A stretch of DNA of 64,000 bases from Bettongia penicillata ogilbyi (GCA_023548195.1 JAJHZJ010000400.1:248001-312000); one strand, 5' to 3'. Counted from the first letter of the stretch, positions 43,174 to 54,770 are shown. Notes: generated by a model not told the origin, from the sequence alone. Numbers and translations: made by a program.

Positions 43174-43255
43174 GGAACTCAAATTTTTAAAATGAATGTT
43201 AAAAATTGGTTTTACCTATTATTGGGAAAATGAAATACTAAATATTTTAAGGGAA
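43174..43255 (+). mobile_element. L1-E, part 3: 3' terminus
   Basis: After the right L1-F duplication (43174-43189) L1-E ends with AAAATGAATGTTAAAAATTG, a TATTGGGAAAATGAAATAC block and a short A/T-rich tail. Confidence 0.65.
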
Positions 43256-43421
43256 GGAAATATGTTTTTATTTGATTGCTCATATAAACTTTATATCAAA
43301 TTTCTTACCATTTTTAGGGAGGGGCACTGGAAAGAGGAGAAAAATTGGAACGTTAAATTTCAAAAAATGTTAAAAATTGTCTTTACTTGTAATTGCAAAA
43401 ATAAAATACTGTTTTAAAAAA
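43256..43421 (+). mobile_element. L1-D, part 2: 3' terminus
   Basis: Resumes the 3' UTR interrupted at 35826: GAAATATGTTTTTATTTGAT, AATTTCTTACCATTTTTAGG then GGGAGGGGCACTGGAAAGAG and a second copy of the terminal arrangement (TTGGAACGTTAAATTTC, GTAATTGCAAAAATAAAATA) with an A-rich tail. Confidence 0.6.
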
Positions 43422-43590
43422 AGATGAAGGAAAAATTGGGGTAAGAAGTGAGAGTAATGAAAGAAAATTATGAAAAGAGAATTACCAGTTTGGAATAAGA
43501 GCCAAAAAAAATACTGAGTTAAATTATGTCTTAAAATCATAATTTGATTAATGGTAAAAGAGGAACAAAAATTTGCTAAAGAAAAGCAAT
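43422..43590 (+). mobile_element. L1 ORF1 fragment (L1-G), part 1
   Basis: GGAAAAATTGGGGTAAGAAG and AAGAAAATTATGAAAAGAGA match the ORF1 coiled coil (EEKLGREM...MQENHEK) in plus sense, followed by a broken continuation. It may join the ORF1 fragment at 44816. Confidence 0.5.
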
Positions 43591-44654
43591 CTTTTTCAAA
43601 CTTTTGGTTTTGTTTACTAACTTCTTTGCTTAACTCATAGTCATTCATTTCCCCTAACTCAATTCTCTCTTTTAACGAACTGTTTTGTTCAGTGAGCTTT
43701 TGAACCTTCTCCTCCATTTGGCTAATTCTGCTTTTTAAAGCCTCCTTCTCCTCATTGGCTTTTTGGACCTCTTTTCCAATTAAGGTAGCTTCTTTATAAA
43801 GCTGTTATTTTCCTCAGCATGCTTTTGGTTCTCCTTTAGTAAGCTGCTAACTTGTTTTTTAAGATCTTCTATTGCCTGAGCCCAATTTAAGTTCCCTTTG
43901 GAGGTCCTGGAGGTAGAGGCCTTGACTTCCTCTGAGAGTATGCCTTATTCTTCCTCATCTGAAAGGATGGGTGGGAGACACCTGTTCCCCAAGAAAGGAA
44001 CCTTCTATGGTCTTATGTTTTTCCCTTTTTAGGTCATTTTCCCAGCTAGTTACTTGATTTCTAAGTTTCCTCTCCACAACTGCTCCAAACCCTCAGGGGC
44101 TTTAGGGACAGGGCTGCTATTCAGTGTGAGATTAAGATCAACTGCTCAGGTGGGAACAGGGCCGGCATACAGGGCTTACATTCCTCAAAGGCTTTAGGAT
44201 GAGACCTTCTACAATGGATGCAGGCTGCTGCCTGCTTTGGGAGCCCTGTCTGCTGCTGCCTCCACTGCTGCCACCTGAGGGGACCTGAATTATGGGGACA
44301 CTTTGCTCCCTTCTTGGCCAGCTGAAAAGACCCTCTCACTGACCTTTGGTGCCTGTGGGTTGAAGGATCTGTGCTGCCACTGGAGATTCTGTCCCTGAAG
44401 CCTGCTCAGATCTATTCCTCTCGGTGCTGTGTGGCCAAGGCTGGGCTAGGCTGTGCTCTGGGTCCGGTGGGACAGACCTTTCCCGTTAGTCTTTCAGGTC
44501 ACTCTGGGCTAGAAATCTCCACTCTGTTGTTCTTGTGACTTCTGCTGCTCTAGAATTTGTTGAGAGTTCTTAGTTACAGGTGTTCTATGGACTGTGGGGT
44601 AAGAGTTCATGTATGTGCATCTTTATACTCCAACATCTTGACTCTGCCTCCCCA
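43591..44654 (-). mobile_element. HAL1-type half-LINE, copy H4 (5' half only)
   Basis: Minus strand: 5' end at about 44654 (CATCTTGACTCTGCCTCCCC on the plus strand), 5' UTR with the GCTGCTGCCTCCACTGCTGC block, and ORF1 from 44037 to about 43600. The 3' half is absent. LINE insertions normally lose the 5' side, so a later deletion or rearrangement removed the 3' side; the break abuts an oppositely oriented ORF1 fragment (L1-G). Confidence 0.75.
43600..44037 (-). pseudogene. HAL1 ORF1 fragment (H4)
   Basis: The family start codon is at 44035-44037 but the third codon is a stop. The coiled coil is recognisable at 43717-43580 (EEKVQKLTEQNSSLKERIEL, then ELSKEVSKQNQKFEK) before the sequence breaks off. 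Confidence 0.7.
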
Positions 44655-44815
44655 AATTGATTTTCTTAAAGTGTGAATTTGATGATACAGCTCAATAGAG
44701 TCCACTAACTTCCTGTTGCCCCCAAGGATCAAATATGAATTTATTTAGCAGTTGGACCTGACCTACGATATACACTTTGACCTATCCAAATAAGCCCTCT
44801 TGGTCTTCCTTAAGA
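44655..44815 (+). mobile_element. L2-family LINE fragment
   Basis: CTCAATAGAGTCCACTAACT, TCCTGTTGCCCCCAAGGATC then AAATATGAATTTATTTAGCA is the typical L2 3' UTR order in plus sense. Confidence 0.55.
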
Positions 44816-45650
44816 AAAGAAATTTTTTATAAGAATAGAATTACCAAATCGAAAAGAGGTATAAAAGCTCACTGAAGAAAATAATTTAATAAAAAATATG
44901 AAACATAAAAGTACAATAAAATAAAGTCAAATGAATATTTTTAAAAATGAAATATCTCATTGGAAAAACATCTGACCTGGAATATAGATTGAGAAGGGAT
45001 TGTTTAAGAATCATTGGACTTGCTGATACCCTAGATACAATCCATCAAGAAATTATCAAGCAAAACTGCCATGATATTTTAGAAGCAGAAGTAAAATAGT
45101 GATTGAAGGAATCTACTGATCCCCTCCAGAAAGAGATCCCCAAATGAAAATTCACAGAGTATTATCACCAAATCACAGAGCTCTCAGGTCAAGGAGAAAA
45201 TATTGCAAGCAATCAGAAAGAGACAATTCAAATATCTTGAAGTCTCAGCCAGACTCACATAAGATTTAGCAACTACTATGATAAGGGGACAGAGAGCCTA
45301 GGATATGATATTCTGGAAGGCAAAACAGTAGATGACAAAAGAAATCTACCCAGGAAAACTACATATGGTCCTCTAGGGGAAAATGGATATGTAATGAAAT
45401 AGAATTCTTTGACACATTCCTGATAAAATTATCAAAGCTAAATTGATATTTTGGCATCCAATCTTAAGACTAAAGAAAAAATATGAAGAGAAATCATAAG
45501 AGATTTCATAAATTAAAAGTGATTGCATTCCTATATGGGAAGATGATACATGTAATTTCTAAGAACTTTCTCATTATTAGAAAAGTTAAAAGGAGTCTGC
45601 AGAGCCAGAGGGAATAGGTGCCAGTTGATTATATTGATTATATATTTATT
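44816..45650 (+). mobile_element. L1 ORF1 and linker fragment (L1-G), part 2
   Basis: AGAATAGAATTACCAAATCG and AAAGCTCACTGAAGAAAATA continue an ORF1 coiled coil; AAACATCTGACCTGGAATAT is the TDLENR segment; GGAAGATGATACATGTAATT near 45538 is the start of the linker. Broken in all frames. Confidence 0.6.
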
Positions 45651-46489
45651 TATTTTTTTGCTGATTTTTTTAAAATATGAATTTATTATTTAACTTTTTA
45701 CATTCATTTTCACAAAATTTTGGGTTCCAAATTTTCTCCTCATTTCTCCCCTCCCACATCCCGATACAACAAGCATTCTAATTTTCCCTATCACCAATCT
45801 GCCCTCTCTTCTATCATCCCTCCCTTCTCTTGTCCCCATCTTCTCTTTTGTCCTGTAGGGCCAGATAATTTTCTATTCCCCATTAACTGTATTTATTATT
45901 TCCTGGTAGCAAGAACAATACTCAACAGTTGTTCCTAAAACTTTGAATTCCAACTTCTCCCCATCCCTTCCTCCCCACCCATTCCCTTTGGGAAGGCAGG
46001 CAATTCAATATAGGCCATATCTGTGTAGTTTTGCAAATGACTTTCATAACAGTCGTGTTGTGTAGGACTAACTGTATGTCCCTCCATTCTATCCTGCCCC
46101 CCATTGTTTCTATTATGTCTTTTGATCCTGTCCCTCCCCAAGTGTTGACTTCAAATTGCTCCCTCCTCCCATTGCCCTCCCTTCCATCATCCCCCCCCAC
46201 CTTGCTTATCTCCTTCTCCCCCACTTTCCTATATTGTAAGATAGGTTTTCATACCAAAATGAGTGTGCATTTTATTCCTTCCTTTAGTCGAATGTGATGA
46301 GGGTAAACATTGTTTTTTTCTCAGCTCTCCTCTTTTTCCCTCCATAAAAAGTCTCCTGCTTGCCTCTTGAATGAGATATAATTTACCCCATTCCATTTCA
46401 CCCTCTTTCCTCCCACTACATTTCTCTCTCACCATTTACCTTAATTTCTTTTAAGATATGGTCCCATCCTATTCAATTCACTCTGTGGT

Positions 46490-46575
46490 CTCTGTCTCTG
46501 TGTGTGCGTGCATGTGTGTATGTGTGTGTGCATGCACGCATATACGTGTGTGTGTGTGCATGTGTGTGTGTGTGG
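46490..46575. repeat. TG/CATG-rich microsatellite in the HAL1 linker (H5)
   Basis: TG-alternating tract in the same place as the CA-rich tracts of H3 (39102-39160) and H6 (56963-57030), so it is an inherited part of the family that varies between copies. Confidence 0.85.
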
Positions 46576-46726
46576 TCCCACCAACTACCCAGATACTGAA
46601 AAGTTTTAAGAGTTACAAATATTATCTTTCCATGTAGGAATGTAAACAGTTCACCTTTGGTAAGTCCCTTATGACTTCTCTTTACTGTTTACTTTTTCAT
46701 GCTTCTTCTCATTCTTTGTTTGAAAG

Positions 46727-47794
46727 TCAAATTTTCTTTTCAGCTCTGGAAGAATGCTTGAAAGTCCTCTGTTTCATTGAAAGACCTTATTTTCTCCTGA
46801 AGTATTATACTCAGTTTTACTGGGTAGGTGATTCTTGGTTTGAGTCCTAGTTCCTTTGCCTTCTGGAATATCCTATTCCACGCCCTTTGATCCCTTAATG
46901 TAGAAGCTGCTAGATCTTGTGTTATCCTGATTGTGTTTCCACAATACTGGAATTGTTTCTTTCTAGCTGCTTGCAAGATTTTCTCCTTGAGCTGGGAATT
47001 CTGGAATTTGGCCACAATGTTCCTAGGAGTTTCTCTTTTTGGATCTCTTTCAGGTGGTGATAGATGGATTCCTTCAATACCTATTTTTCCCTCTGGTTCT
47101 AGAATCTCAGGGCAGTTTTCCTTGATAATTTCATGGAAGATGATGTCCAGGCTCTTTTTTGATCATGGCTTTCAGGTTGTCCCATAATTTTTAAATTGTC
47201 TCTCCTGGATCTATTTTCCAGGTCAGTTGTTTTTCCCATGAGATATTTCACATTCTCTTCCATTTTTTTCATTCTTTTGGTTTTGTTTTGTGATTTCTTG
47301 GTTTCTCAGAAAGTCATTAGCCTCCATCTGTTCCATTCTAATCTTGAGAGAACTATTTTCTTCAGTGAGCTTTTGAACCTTTTTATCCATTTGGCTAATT
47401 CTGCTTTTGAAAGCATTCTTCTCCTCATTGGCTTTTTGAACCTTTTTTGCCAATTGAGTTAGCCTATTTTTCAAGGTGCTATTTTCTTCAGCATTTTTTG
47501 GGGTCTCCTTTAGCAAGGTATTGACTCGTTTTTCATGCTTTTCTTGCATCTCTCTCATTTCTCTTCCCAGTTTTTCCTCCACCTAACTTGATTTTCAAAA
47601 TCCTTTTTGAGCTCTCCCATGGCCTGAGACCATTGGATATCTATTTTGGAAGTTTGGGATACAGAGGCCTTGACTTCTCTGTCTTTCTCTGATGGTAAGC
47701 ATTGTTCTTCCTCATCAGAAAGGAATGGAGGAAACATCTGTTCACCAAGAAAGTAACCTTTTATTGTCTTATTTTTCTTCCCTTTTCTGGGCAT
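46727..47794 (-). pseudogene. HAL1 ORF1 (H5), frameshifted
   Basis: Start MPRKGKKNKTIKGYF at 47794 as in H3. A 4-base loss at about 47584 (compare H2 and H6) separates the N-terminal acidic part from the coiled coil read at 47582-47223 (EEKLGREMREMQEKHEKRVN, SLKIRMEQMEANDFLRNQEI). An extra T in the run at about 47264-47271 breaks the frame again, before the RRM-like domain. The C-terminal domain is open at 47015-46740 (VKEKIL-type LKEKILQAARKKQF, GNTIRITQDLAASTL). RNA-binding function is therefore lost unless frames are skipped. Confidence 0.82.
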
Positions 47795-48065
47795 TTTCCC
47801 AGCCAGTTACTTGACTTCTGATATTCCTCTCCACCCCTGCCTAGATCTGCCCATCTAGTGCTTGGGGTCTGAGATTCAAATGCTGCTCTCCAGCCTCAGG
47901 GCTTTCAGCAGTGGGTGGGGCTGCTATTAAGGGTAAGATTAAATTTAGGTTCCCAGGTGGGGGAAGGACCACCTCCCAGGCTCGGTTCCCTCAGGGGGCT
48001 TATGTGGAGACCTTCAGTAATGGATCTGAGGTCCTGTCTGCTTTGGGAGCCTCTGGCTGCTGCTA

Positions 48066-48101
48066 CCTCTGCCACTGCCTCTGCCACTGCCTCTGCCACT
48101 G
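48066..48101. repeat. 12-bp tandem repeat in the H5 5' UTR
   Basis: Three exact units of CCTCTGCCACTG. At the same place H6 has a different C/G-rich array (58550-58615) and H3 a GCAGCAGAGG-type array (37566-37612). Confidence 0.9.
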
Positions 48102-48460
48102 CCTCCCGAGGGGACCTGATTTATGGAGACACCCTGCTCCCCTCTTGCCAGCCCAGAAGTCTCTCTCACTGACCTGTAGTGCCTATGGGTGGAGGAACCT
48201 TCGTGGTTGCCGGAGGTTCTGTCCCTGAAGCCTGCTCCGATCTGCTCCTCTTGGGGCCATGCAGCCAAGACAGAGCTGGGCTTCACTGTCTGGTGCACGA
48301 TGGACCTTTGGTGCCGGTTTTTCAGGGCTCTCTGAAATGGAAATCTCCTCCACTACATTGCTGCATGGCTTCCACTGCTCCAGAATTTGTGGGGAGTTCT
48401 TTTTACAGGAAATTTATAGGTTGTGGGTTCAGAGCTGGCATATTTGAGTCTTTCTACTCC

Positions 48461-48469
48461 ACCATCTTG
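48461..48469 (-). promoter_or_regulatory. YY1-like site at H5 5' end
   Basis: ACCATCTTG on the plus strand, 12-20 bases inside the 5' end; the last G of the site has become A. Confidence 0.45.
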
Positions 48470-48794
48470 ACTCCTCCCCTTGATATAATAACTTTAATAA
48501 ATATCCCATATCAGACAAAGTAGTGCTTATGTTCCTTCTCCCTGTTCCCCAACCCAGACAAAATATGTTATTTAGCCCATCTGTTTGGAAAGAGATTGGG
48601 TTGTCCAATCCCACTTTGGTAATACTCTCCACTGTTATCTCCTTTCCATCTATGCATTGAAAGAGAAATTTATTTATGGGATAGAGTCAGTGGTAGGGAT
48701 TACTGAATAGGTAATGCATGAAAGGAGTAAAAAGGGGCTTCTGAACATGGATGTAACTACATTCTAAGCATAATGGGCCAGAGGACCATGAAGG

Positions 48795-48955
48795 CAATAA
48801 TCAGTTAAGTACTTACTATTTGTTAGGCACCATACTTTAAAATATTATCTCATATGATCTTTGCAACAACCCTGGGGTATAGGTGGTAGTGTGATTTCCA
48901 TTTTAAAATTGAGAAACTGAAGCAGATAGAAGTTAAGTGACTTGCCTAGAGTTTA
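48795..48955 (-). mobile_element. MIR-type SINE fragment, minus strand
   Basis: TTAGGCACCATACTTTAAAA, TATTATCTCATATGATCTTT, GCAACAACCCTGGGGTATAG and AAATTGAGAAACTGAAGCAG then GTTAAGTGACTTGCCTAGAG on the plus strand, a reversed MIR body. Confidence 0.6.
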
Positions 48956-49079
48956 TTAAACATAAAAAGATAAAGGAATATGCAATTAAAATTATAAAAA
49001 TAATTAAGGAAAAAAGCAGGAAGGAAATAAAGAAGGAAAATTAATCAGACAAGCTATATATGATCTTTAGGGGTATTCA

Positions 49080-49510
49080 GGGGAAAAAGTGCCAAGATGG
49101 ATTTTTAAGTCATTTATACCAAACATTCAAATAACAATTGTGATACAGTATAAACTATCTGAAAAACAAAGAAAGTTATTCTATGATACTCCTCTCATGA
49201 GGCAAATATGTTTCTGATGCACCAGGAAGAGAAAAAGAAGAACGTGGAAACTATAGATCATTTCCCCAAATCACTATTGATGCCAAAAAATATAAACAAA
49301 GAGGCTATATCAACAAATTGATAACTATACATTATGATTACATGAGAAGGAAGACAGTAAAAGGAAGACAGTATTGGTTTACCACCATGAAACCTAAAAC
49401 ATAGTATGCCATACTAATTGTTAAATACAACAAAATTATATTTTGTCAACATATGTCCAAAAAGCTCTTTGATAAGATACAATATCCATTTGTGTTAAAA
49501 ATCATGTGAC
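49080..49510 (+). pseudogene. Old L1 ORF2 reverse-transcriptase remnant (L1-H)
   Basis: In broken plus-strand frames it aligns with L1-B: GATGGATTTTTAAGTCATTT (the DGFTSEFY segment), GAAACTATAGATCATTTCCC (ENYRPIS), CACTATTGATGCCAAAAAAT (NIDAK) and AAAAAGCTCTTTGATAAGAT with ACAATATCCATTTGTG ([11 protein letters not shown]). No other part of this L1 was found next to it. Confidence 0.65.
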
Positions 49511-50388
49511 TTGCCATCATGTGTAATTCCCTATACCTTGCTGTACAATTAAGAAATTGTTGCAACAGTATACATACATTGCTTTTGGAAAGACAAAAAC
49601 ATTAACTCCATCAGGGATCCTTTATTATTTCTGTGACTTCAACTAAAGCAACTGTCTCTTCAACATTCTTCTAAATCATCTTTTATTACATGAATCTTAA
49701 ATTGAAATTCATAGTCCCTTCCCCCCAAAATAAGGTCTTTATAAAGATAGATTTTAGGGAATCAGCAAATTTGTATGGAAAATAATTATTTTTACTTTGC
49801 TTTCTTTTGTCATACTATTTGTTTTATTTATGAATTTAAAAAGATTTTTTTTTGACAAGGGGGTCATAGCTTCAGCAGACTGCTAAAGGGACTTACTTTT
49901 TAAAAAAATAAAAATTTAAGAATTCCTCTTCAATTAGAACATAATTTCTTTGCAGGCAAGTATATTCTAGTTTTGCTCTTGTTGTTCTTATTTGTTTTTT
50001 ATTTTTTTTTTATTTTGGAACTGTGGAACAGAATATGGTAGTATATGGCAAGTATTATTAGTATATGGTAAGTATTAATTAGTATTAAAGTAGTGGGATC
50101 AGAGAAATTTCTGAAAATAACACTTTGGGAATTTGTAGGGGGGAAAAATCTTCTTTCAACATATCCCATGTTCCACTAATATTTTCCTAATTCTAATTTT
50201 GCTTTTCATTTTCATCACCTCTCATGTGAGACAATGGGTAAGGTGCTAATAAAGCATACAAGTATTCAAGCTTCAAAAGTCAGACATTTTATCACTCATA
50301 GACATGAAAATTTGGGGCTTCCTAGCCTTTCTATGCCATGGTCAAGCACTGATGTATGCTCAGGGGCATAATGGGATGTGTACCTGAT
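49511..50388. other. No recognised feature
   Basis: AT-rich; nothing assigned. Confidence 0.4.
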
Positions 50389-50508
50389 CAAGAGCCCAGA
50401 CCTCTGAGTTTTTGTTCTTACATTTGATTTCTAGGCCAATTCAACAGGGAATTAATGTGAAGAGCTCTGTTGGGGCAGTCAACCACTTCAATAACCTGGC
50501 TTATCAAC
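50389..50508 (+). other. Exon-like segment of unknown origin
   Basis: A pyrimidine-rich stretch ending TTTCTAG at about 50434 is followed by an open frame reading PIQQGINVKSSVGAVNHFNN then LAYQLQAHPN and a TAG at about 50506. The acceptor-like sequence and non-repetitive protein reading caught my attention, but the frame is only about 40 codons and I do not recognise the protein. It could be chance, a lost exon or a pseudogene piece. Confidence 0.15.
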
Positions 50509-51796
50509 TGCAAGCGCATCCTAATTAGGACAACATTGAATACATAGACTACATGAAACTCTGTTATGCGGAGGGTCAATCAATGGTCAAACATAGAATC
50601 ATTTCTGTTGGCTAAGGTCTAAAAGTAGGGCATTTCTGATGTTGAACCTAATGGAACATAATCAATTTTGATTGAACAAAAGGACCCACATTAAATGGAT
50701 CCCAAAGTACAAATTTAGTATGGTCCTGCCATACTAAATTTATTGGTGCAGGTGAATTAGAGCAGTATGATATTTTAAACTATATGAGATTATAAACTCA
50801 AATGGTTTCATTTAATAGTGTAAAATTCTGAATTTATTTGAAAAAAATCTGTTTGAATTGTAGAATAAAATTCAACCAAATCCTTACTTGTCATAATACC
50901 AACGACTATTGCACCATGAACTCATTAATTCCACCTGTTCTTTGCTTCCTAACATGCCCTGTTTTCCAATCAGGTTTGTTTTCTAACTTTTTCTTTTCTT
51001 GCTTAGACATGTCTTTCACTCTAAATCTTTCTTTCATTCTCTCCTTCTGGAGTATTTTTCTTGTACTTCTCAATTTACATAAATGCTACCATTGATTCAA
51101 GATGTAATTTAGTCCTCATTATCCTGATTTGTTTTTGCATTTGAACTCTAGACTTCTCATTTTTCACATTGGGTTGTCATTTTTTTCTCTAATACATGTT
51201 AAAATTTAGTTTCCAAATACATTTCAACGTGAACATCCATTATTGTCTAATAAATGTAGCGATGAGTTATGGCCAAAGAGGTAGACATGATACCTTTAGA
51301 GAAACATTATTTTCCTATTCTGACCTTTCCTTTTTCTTTTTCTTCAGTAACCTAGGCTTCTCTGGGCATTCCCAATTCTAGTATAGAGATCACATTGAGT
51401 GGGGCTTTTTGAGTATAATTAATCTGCATAATATGGAGCCTGCTGAGTCCTCTAGGAATTGTAATTTCCTTCAATTGGCTTCCTGCATCTTTAAAACTGA
51501 TAAGATCAAGCTCTTCACTCCTTTTCCCAATGTCTTTTGGATAGCTCCTTTTGGCAACTCTTTTGTGCTTTTCTTGGTGGAGATACTATGAATTGAACTT
51601 GTGAGAGGGAAAGGATTTGTCTTCTACCGCTTCCCTCTCTTTTTATCCTGGCTTTAAGAATGAGTTTCGTCGTGTTTGTTTCTGTTATGTTGTGTGTTCT
51701 TACATTCAGGCGCCAAAGCTGATCTGAATGAACTGGGAGTTAGGGCTGTTGGGACTCTGGAGTCAGAATAGCAGGCTGGGCTGTGCAGCCCAGCAT
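50509..51796. other. No recognised feature
   Basis: No gene or repeat assigned. The 85-residue frame at 50838-51095 is hydrophobic and Phe/Ser/Leu-rich as expected of T-rich DNA. Confidence 0.35.
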
Positions 51797-52350
51797 CTAA
51801 TTTATGTTATTCAGGGATGACTAGAATCTCTGGTGTGAAGGTGTGCCAAGTCCTTTACAGGGCTGCTCATTCACCTTTGCAGTCCACCTTCACCCAGTTC
51901 TCACTTTTGGCTCCAAGAAGCTGTAGTATACAAAGCAGTTACACTGTCACAGCTGACTGACTAAAACAGGTCAAGGGTAACTGACAAGATTGAAACCCAC
52001 CAATGATTTAGGGGAATGTCTCCCCCAAGCATGTGAAAACTTCCTCCAGCAAAATGGGCAGATGAGAAAAAAAATTGTTCCAATATCCAAGAAGGCAGTT
52101 GAAGCAAAGAATGTGGAATTCTGAGAAGTTTAGTTAGACACTGAAGATGCCAAGATCTTCCCCAGCATCCTGGGCCATCGTCAGTCATCTGAATTTTGTC
52201 TTGCCACTGGACTTCAGTAATTGTGGAAAGAATGAGGCTGATGACTTTGTGCAATGTTGCCTCATTTAAATGCAATTCACATATGAGTCAAGATATTACC
52301 CTGTGCTGTCATTGTTCCTCTTCAAAATGAGGAACAAACAGCAAGTAATG
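51797..52350 (+). mobile_element. RTE-type LINE 3' end or RTE-driven SINE, copy 2
   Basis: Second copy of the 4448 repeat, with the fuller ending TCAAGATATTACCCTGTGCT, GTCATTGTTCCTCTTC then GAGGAACAAACAGCAAG. Plus sense. Confidence 0.6.
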
Positions 52351-54639
52351 GATAACTAGGAATTCTATTGGCTTCAGGTGAGAAGGAAGACAATATAGGA
52401 AGCATAAAGAAAAATCTCAGGAAAGGCAGAGCGGCGAAAGAACATAGTCACCAATTAGTAAGTAGCCCATGCTTGGGATAGAGTATAGAGCTTATAAAAG
52501 GAATTTAAAATCAGTGTTACGTAGCCAGTGATTGTGTCATTTCCTGGTGGTCACCTCATCTCTTGGGAACCTTAATTTGTCATCTACACACTGAAAAGAG
52601 TTATGTTTGCCCTATCTCATAGAGATGGAAGTAAAGAAAATTCAAAGGAAACAGTACCATGCAACTGAATAGCTCGGAAGAAGTTATTTTTGCCCAATGG
52701 AATTTTTCACTTGTGGTTATCTATTTTTTTCCCCAACCCTCTTATAAGCAACCAGTCACAAAGTAGCTGCAGAAATGTCCTTTCTAAGCCTTCTATCTTT
52801 CTACTAGATAACAGTCTATTTCAGTCTTTAAGGCTGTGGAATCCTATGGTCTCTAAATTAGACTTTTGAATTTTTAATATGTACTTTCAGGTCCTTGTAA
52901 GAATGAATGTTAATGAGAAGTAATGCCAGAGAAAATAACAAAACTTGAATTTTTTGTTATTCAAATAAAAATATATGCTTGCATTCATTTGAATTGAGAC
53001 AGACTTTTTATTTTTTTCGTTTTTGCATTTTAACATGATTTCAGCTATCTAATCATCCAAGTCAAAGGCTAAGGTCAAACCCCTCCCCCCCGAATTAGAC
53101 AAGAAATCCAAACTTAGAACAATCAGAGTTCAATCAGCTTTTTGAACGCTATCGTTTTTAAGACATTATAAAGAGGAAAATATTCAAACGAGCAATAGGA
53201 TGATTTCACTTCTTTCTTCGCTTTAATCTTCCTAAGTGTCTGTCATAACGGAAGCATAACAGCAAACTGAGCGAGCAAGAGGAGGAATACTTAACAAGGT
53301 GAATTTCTCCCTGAGGTCTTCCAAAACTTGAAAAGGTTTGCTTGGTCTTTGCCCTTAATACTCCTTCATAGAAGACAAATTCTATGAATTGTGCAGGGCT
53401 GTTGTCTTATCTCACTGCCAAACCTTCCTTTTCCTTTTAACTTGTGACAAATGCTGTTTAGAAAGTCCTTTGCGTAAATTTGTGGGAGAGTTGCTGTATA
53501 AAAATAAATGGCTTTGCATTACAGGCACTTTTCTTTTAGGTGAATCATATTGCATTTAAGTGGAAGTACCACAGTTGTCTTAATGAATACCAGATGAGGT
53601 GTGCAAGTCTGAAAACAAATAGCATGGGATATAGTCTCTCCTTGATCTAGATGCATAACCCCTATTAATACCAACCTGAGTTATGCCTGTGGCACTGGGA
53701 CGGGGGAAGACAATACCAGCGAGGACTGTAAAATAGTATGCAAAAGGCATCAGCATTTGCTGGGGAGAATATCTCTGGGTAATAAGGCAGATGAGAAATG
53801 AGAACAGACCCTGGAGAAAGTTCTTACATGGCAAAGCTTTTTTGATAGTTACTTTTAGCAAAGCTTGCTCATAAACCTCTTTTTAGAAGGTTAATGTGTA
53901 CATTTATTTGTCATTCTTCTGCGTAGCTTCCCATATTGAAAGTGGATTATTTCCTTTGGAACGTAAAATAAGTGGACGGCAGGTACCACATTAATAATGC
54001 ATTCTTCTTCTATTTTACTTCTAGGTAGCCTTCTCATGCAAATATCTTTGAACTGATTTGAGAGTCAGTAGCAGCTACATCTCAGTAATGCTGGTGGGAA
54101 GCTTGCCACAATTATTTGAGGCAGTTTTCAGATCACTTTGAGCATCCCATGGGGGGAGAAACATATGATAGGATTTAAAAGCTCCCTGATGACCTAGTTC
54201 CCCCAAGATGCCATTTATGGATGAGTCATAATCTATGAAATTTTCAGAATTAGAATAATTTCTTTGGTTATTTCCATTGTATTCCAGGGAGAAGTCAGTT
54301 AAAAGGCAATGACAAATATACACACACATATATTGATCTCAGTCAAATCTTTACCTGATGAGGATATCTATATATTCTAATTGATCATGGGAATGAGAAC
54401 ATGTTCTTGTAACTCATATCACACTGGAATCATGGTGATATGACCATAATTTACTATTTTGATTTTATTGACAGATATTTCTCAGGTTTCATGTTAAGGT
54501 AAATCATATTAATATGATAACACAGAAAGATAGTTCAGTCTGGAATAGCTTTTCAGCATAACTTACAAAGATCAAAACCACAAGTGAATGAGTACCATAA
54601 CAATTAAATTTTGTTATGGCACAGGTTTTATCTGAAGCA
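52351..54639. other. No recognised feature
   Basis: About 2.3 kb with no recognisable repeat, the longest such stretch in the window. Short frames (for example 53580-53861 minus) show no domain. It may be unique host intergenic or intronic DNA. Confidence 0.4.
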
Positions 54640-54770
54640 TATACATTATTGGATATAAGAATGAACATGGAACTTGGAGTCAATATGAGTTCTAATCCTT
54701 GCTGTACTACCAACTAGCTGGCTTATTATTACAATAACATTAGGCAAATTGCTTCACTCTTTTCTCCCTC
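54640..54770 (+). mobile_element. Degraded CORE-SINE
   Basis: GAACATGGAACTTGGAGTCA, ATATGAGTTCTAATCCTTGC then CTGTACTACCAACTAGCTGG and GGCAAATTGCTTCACTC in SINE order. Confidence 0.5.

Larger units (their letters stand above)
45651..48480 (-). mobile_element. HAL1-type half-LINE, copy H5 (complete)
   Basis: About 2.83 kb on the minus strand: 5' end CATCTTGACTCCTCCCC (plus) at 48480, 5' UTR with a 12-bp tandem repeat, ORF1 47794-46727, linker with a TG-rich tract (46490-46575), ORF2-loss junction near 46065-46070, two terminal modules and an A/T-rich tail near 45655-45700. Inserted at the end of the L1-G fragment. A clean target-site duplication is not visible; TTGATTATATA (about 45625) and TTGATATAATA (48480) are a weak candidate pair. 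Confidence 0.83.

Noticed and set aside
52351..54639. Search for host exons in the longest repeat-free stretch
   Set aside because: Only short frames without domains and no convincing splice-site pairs were seen.
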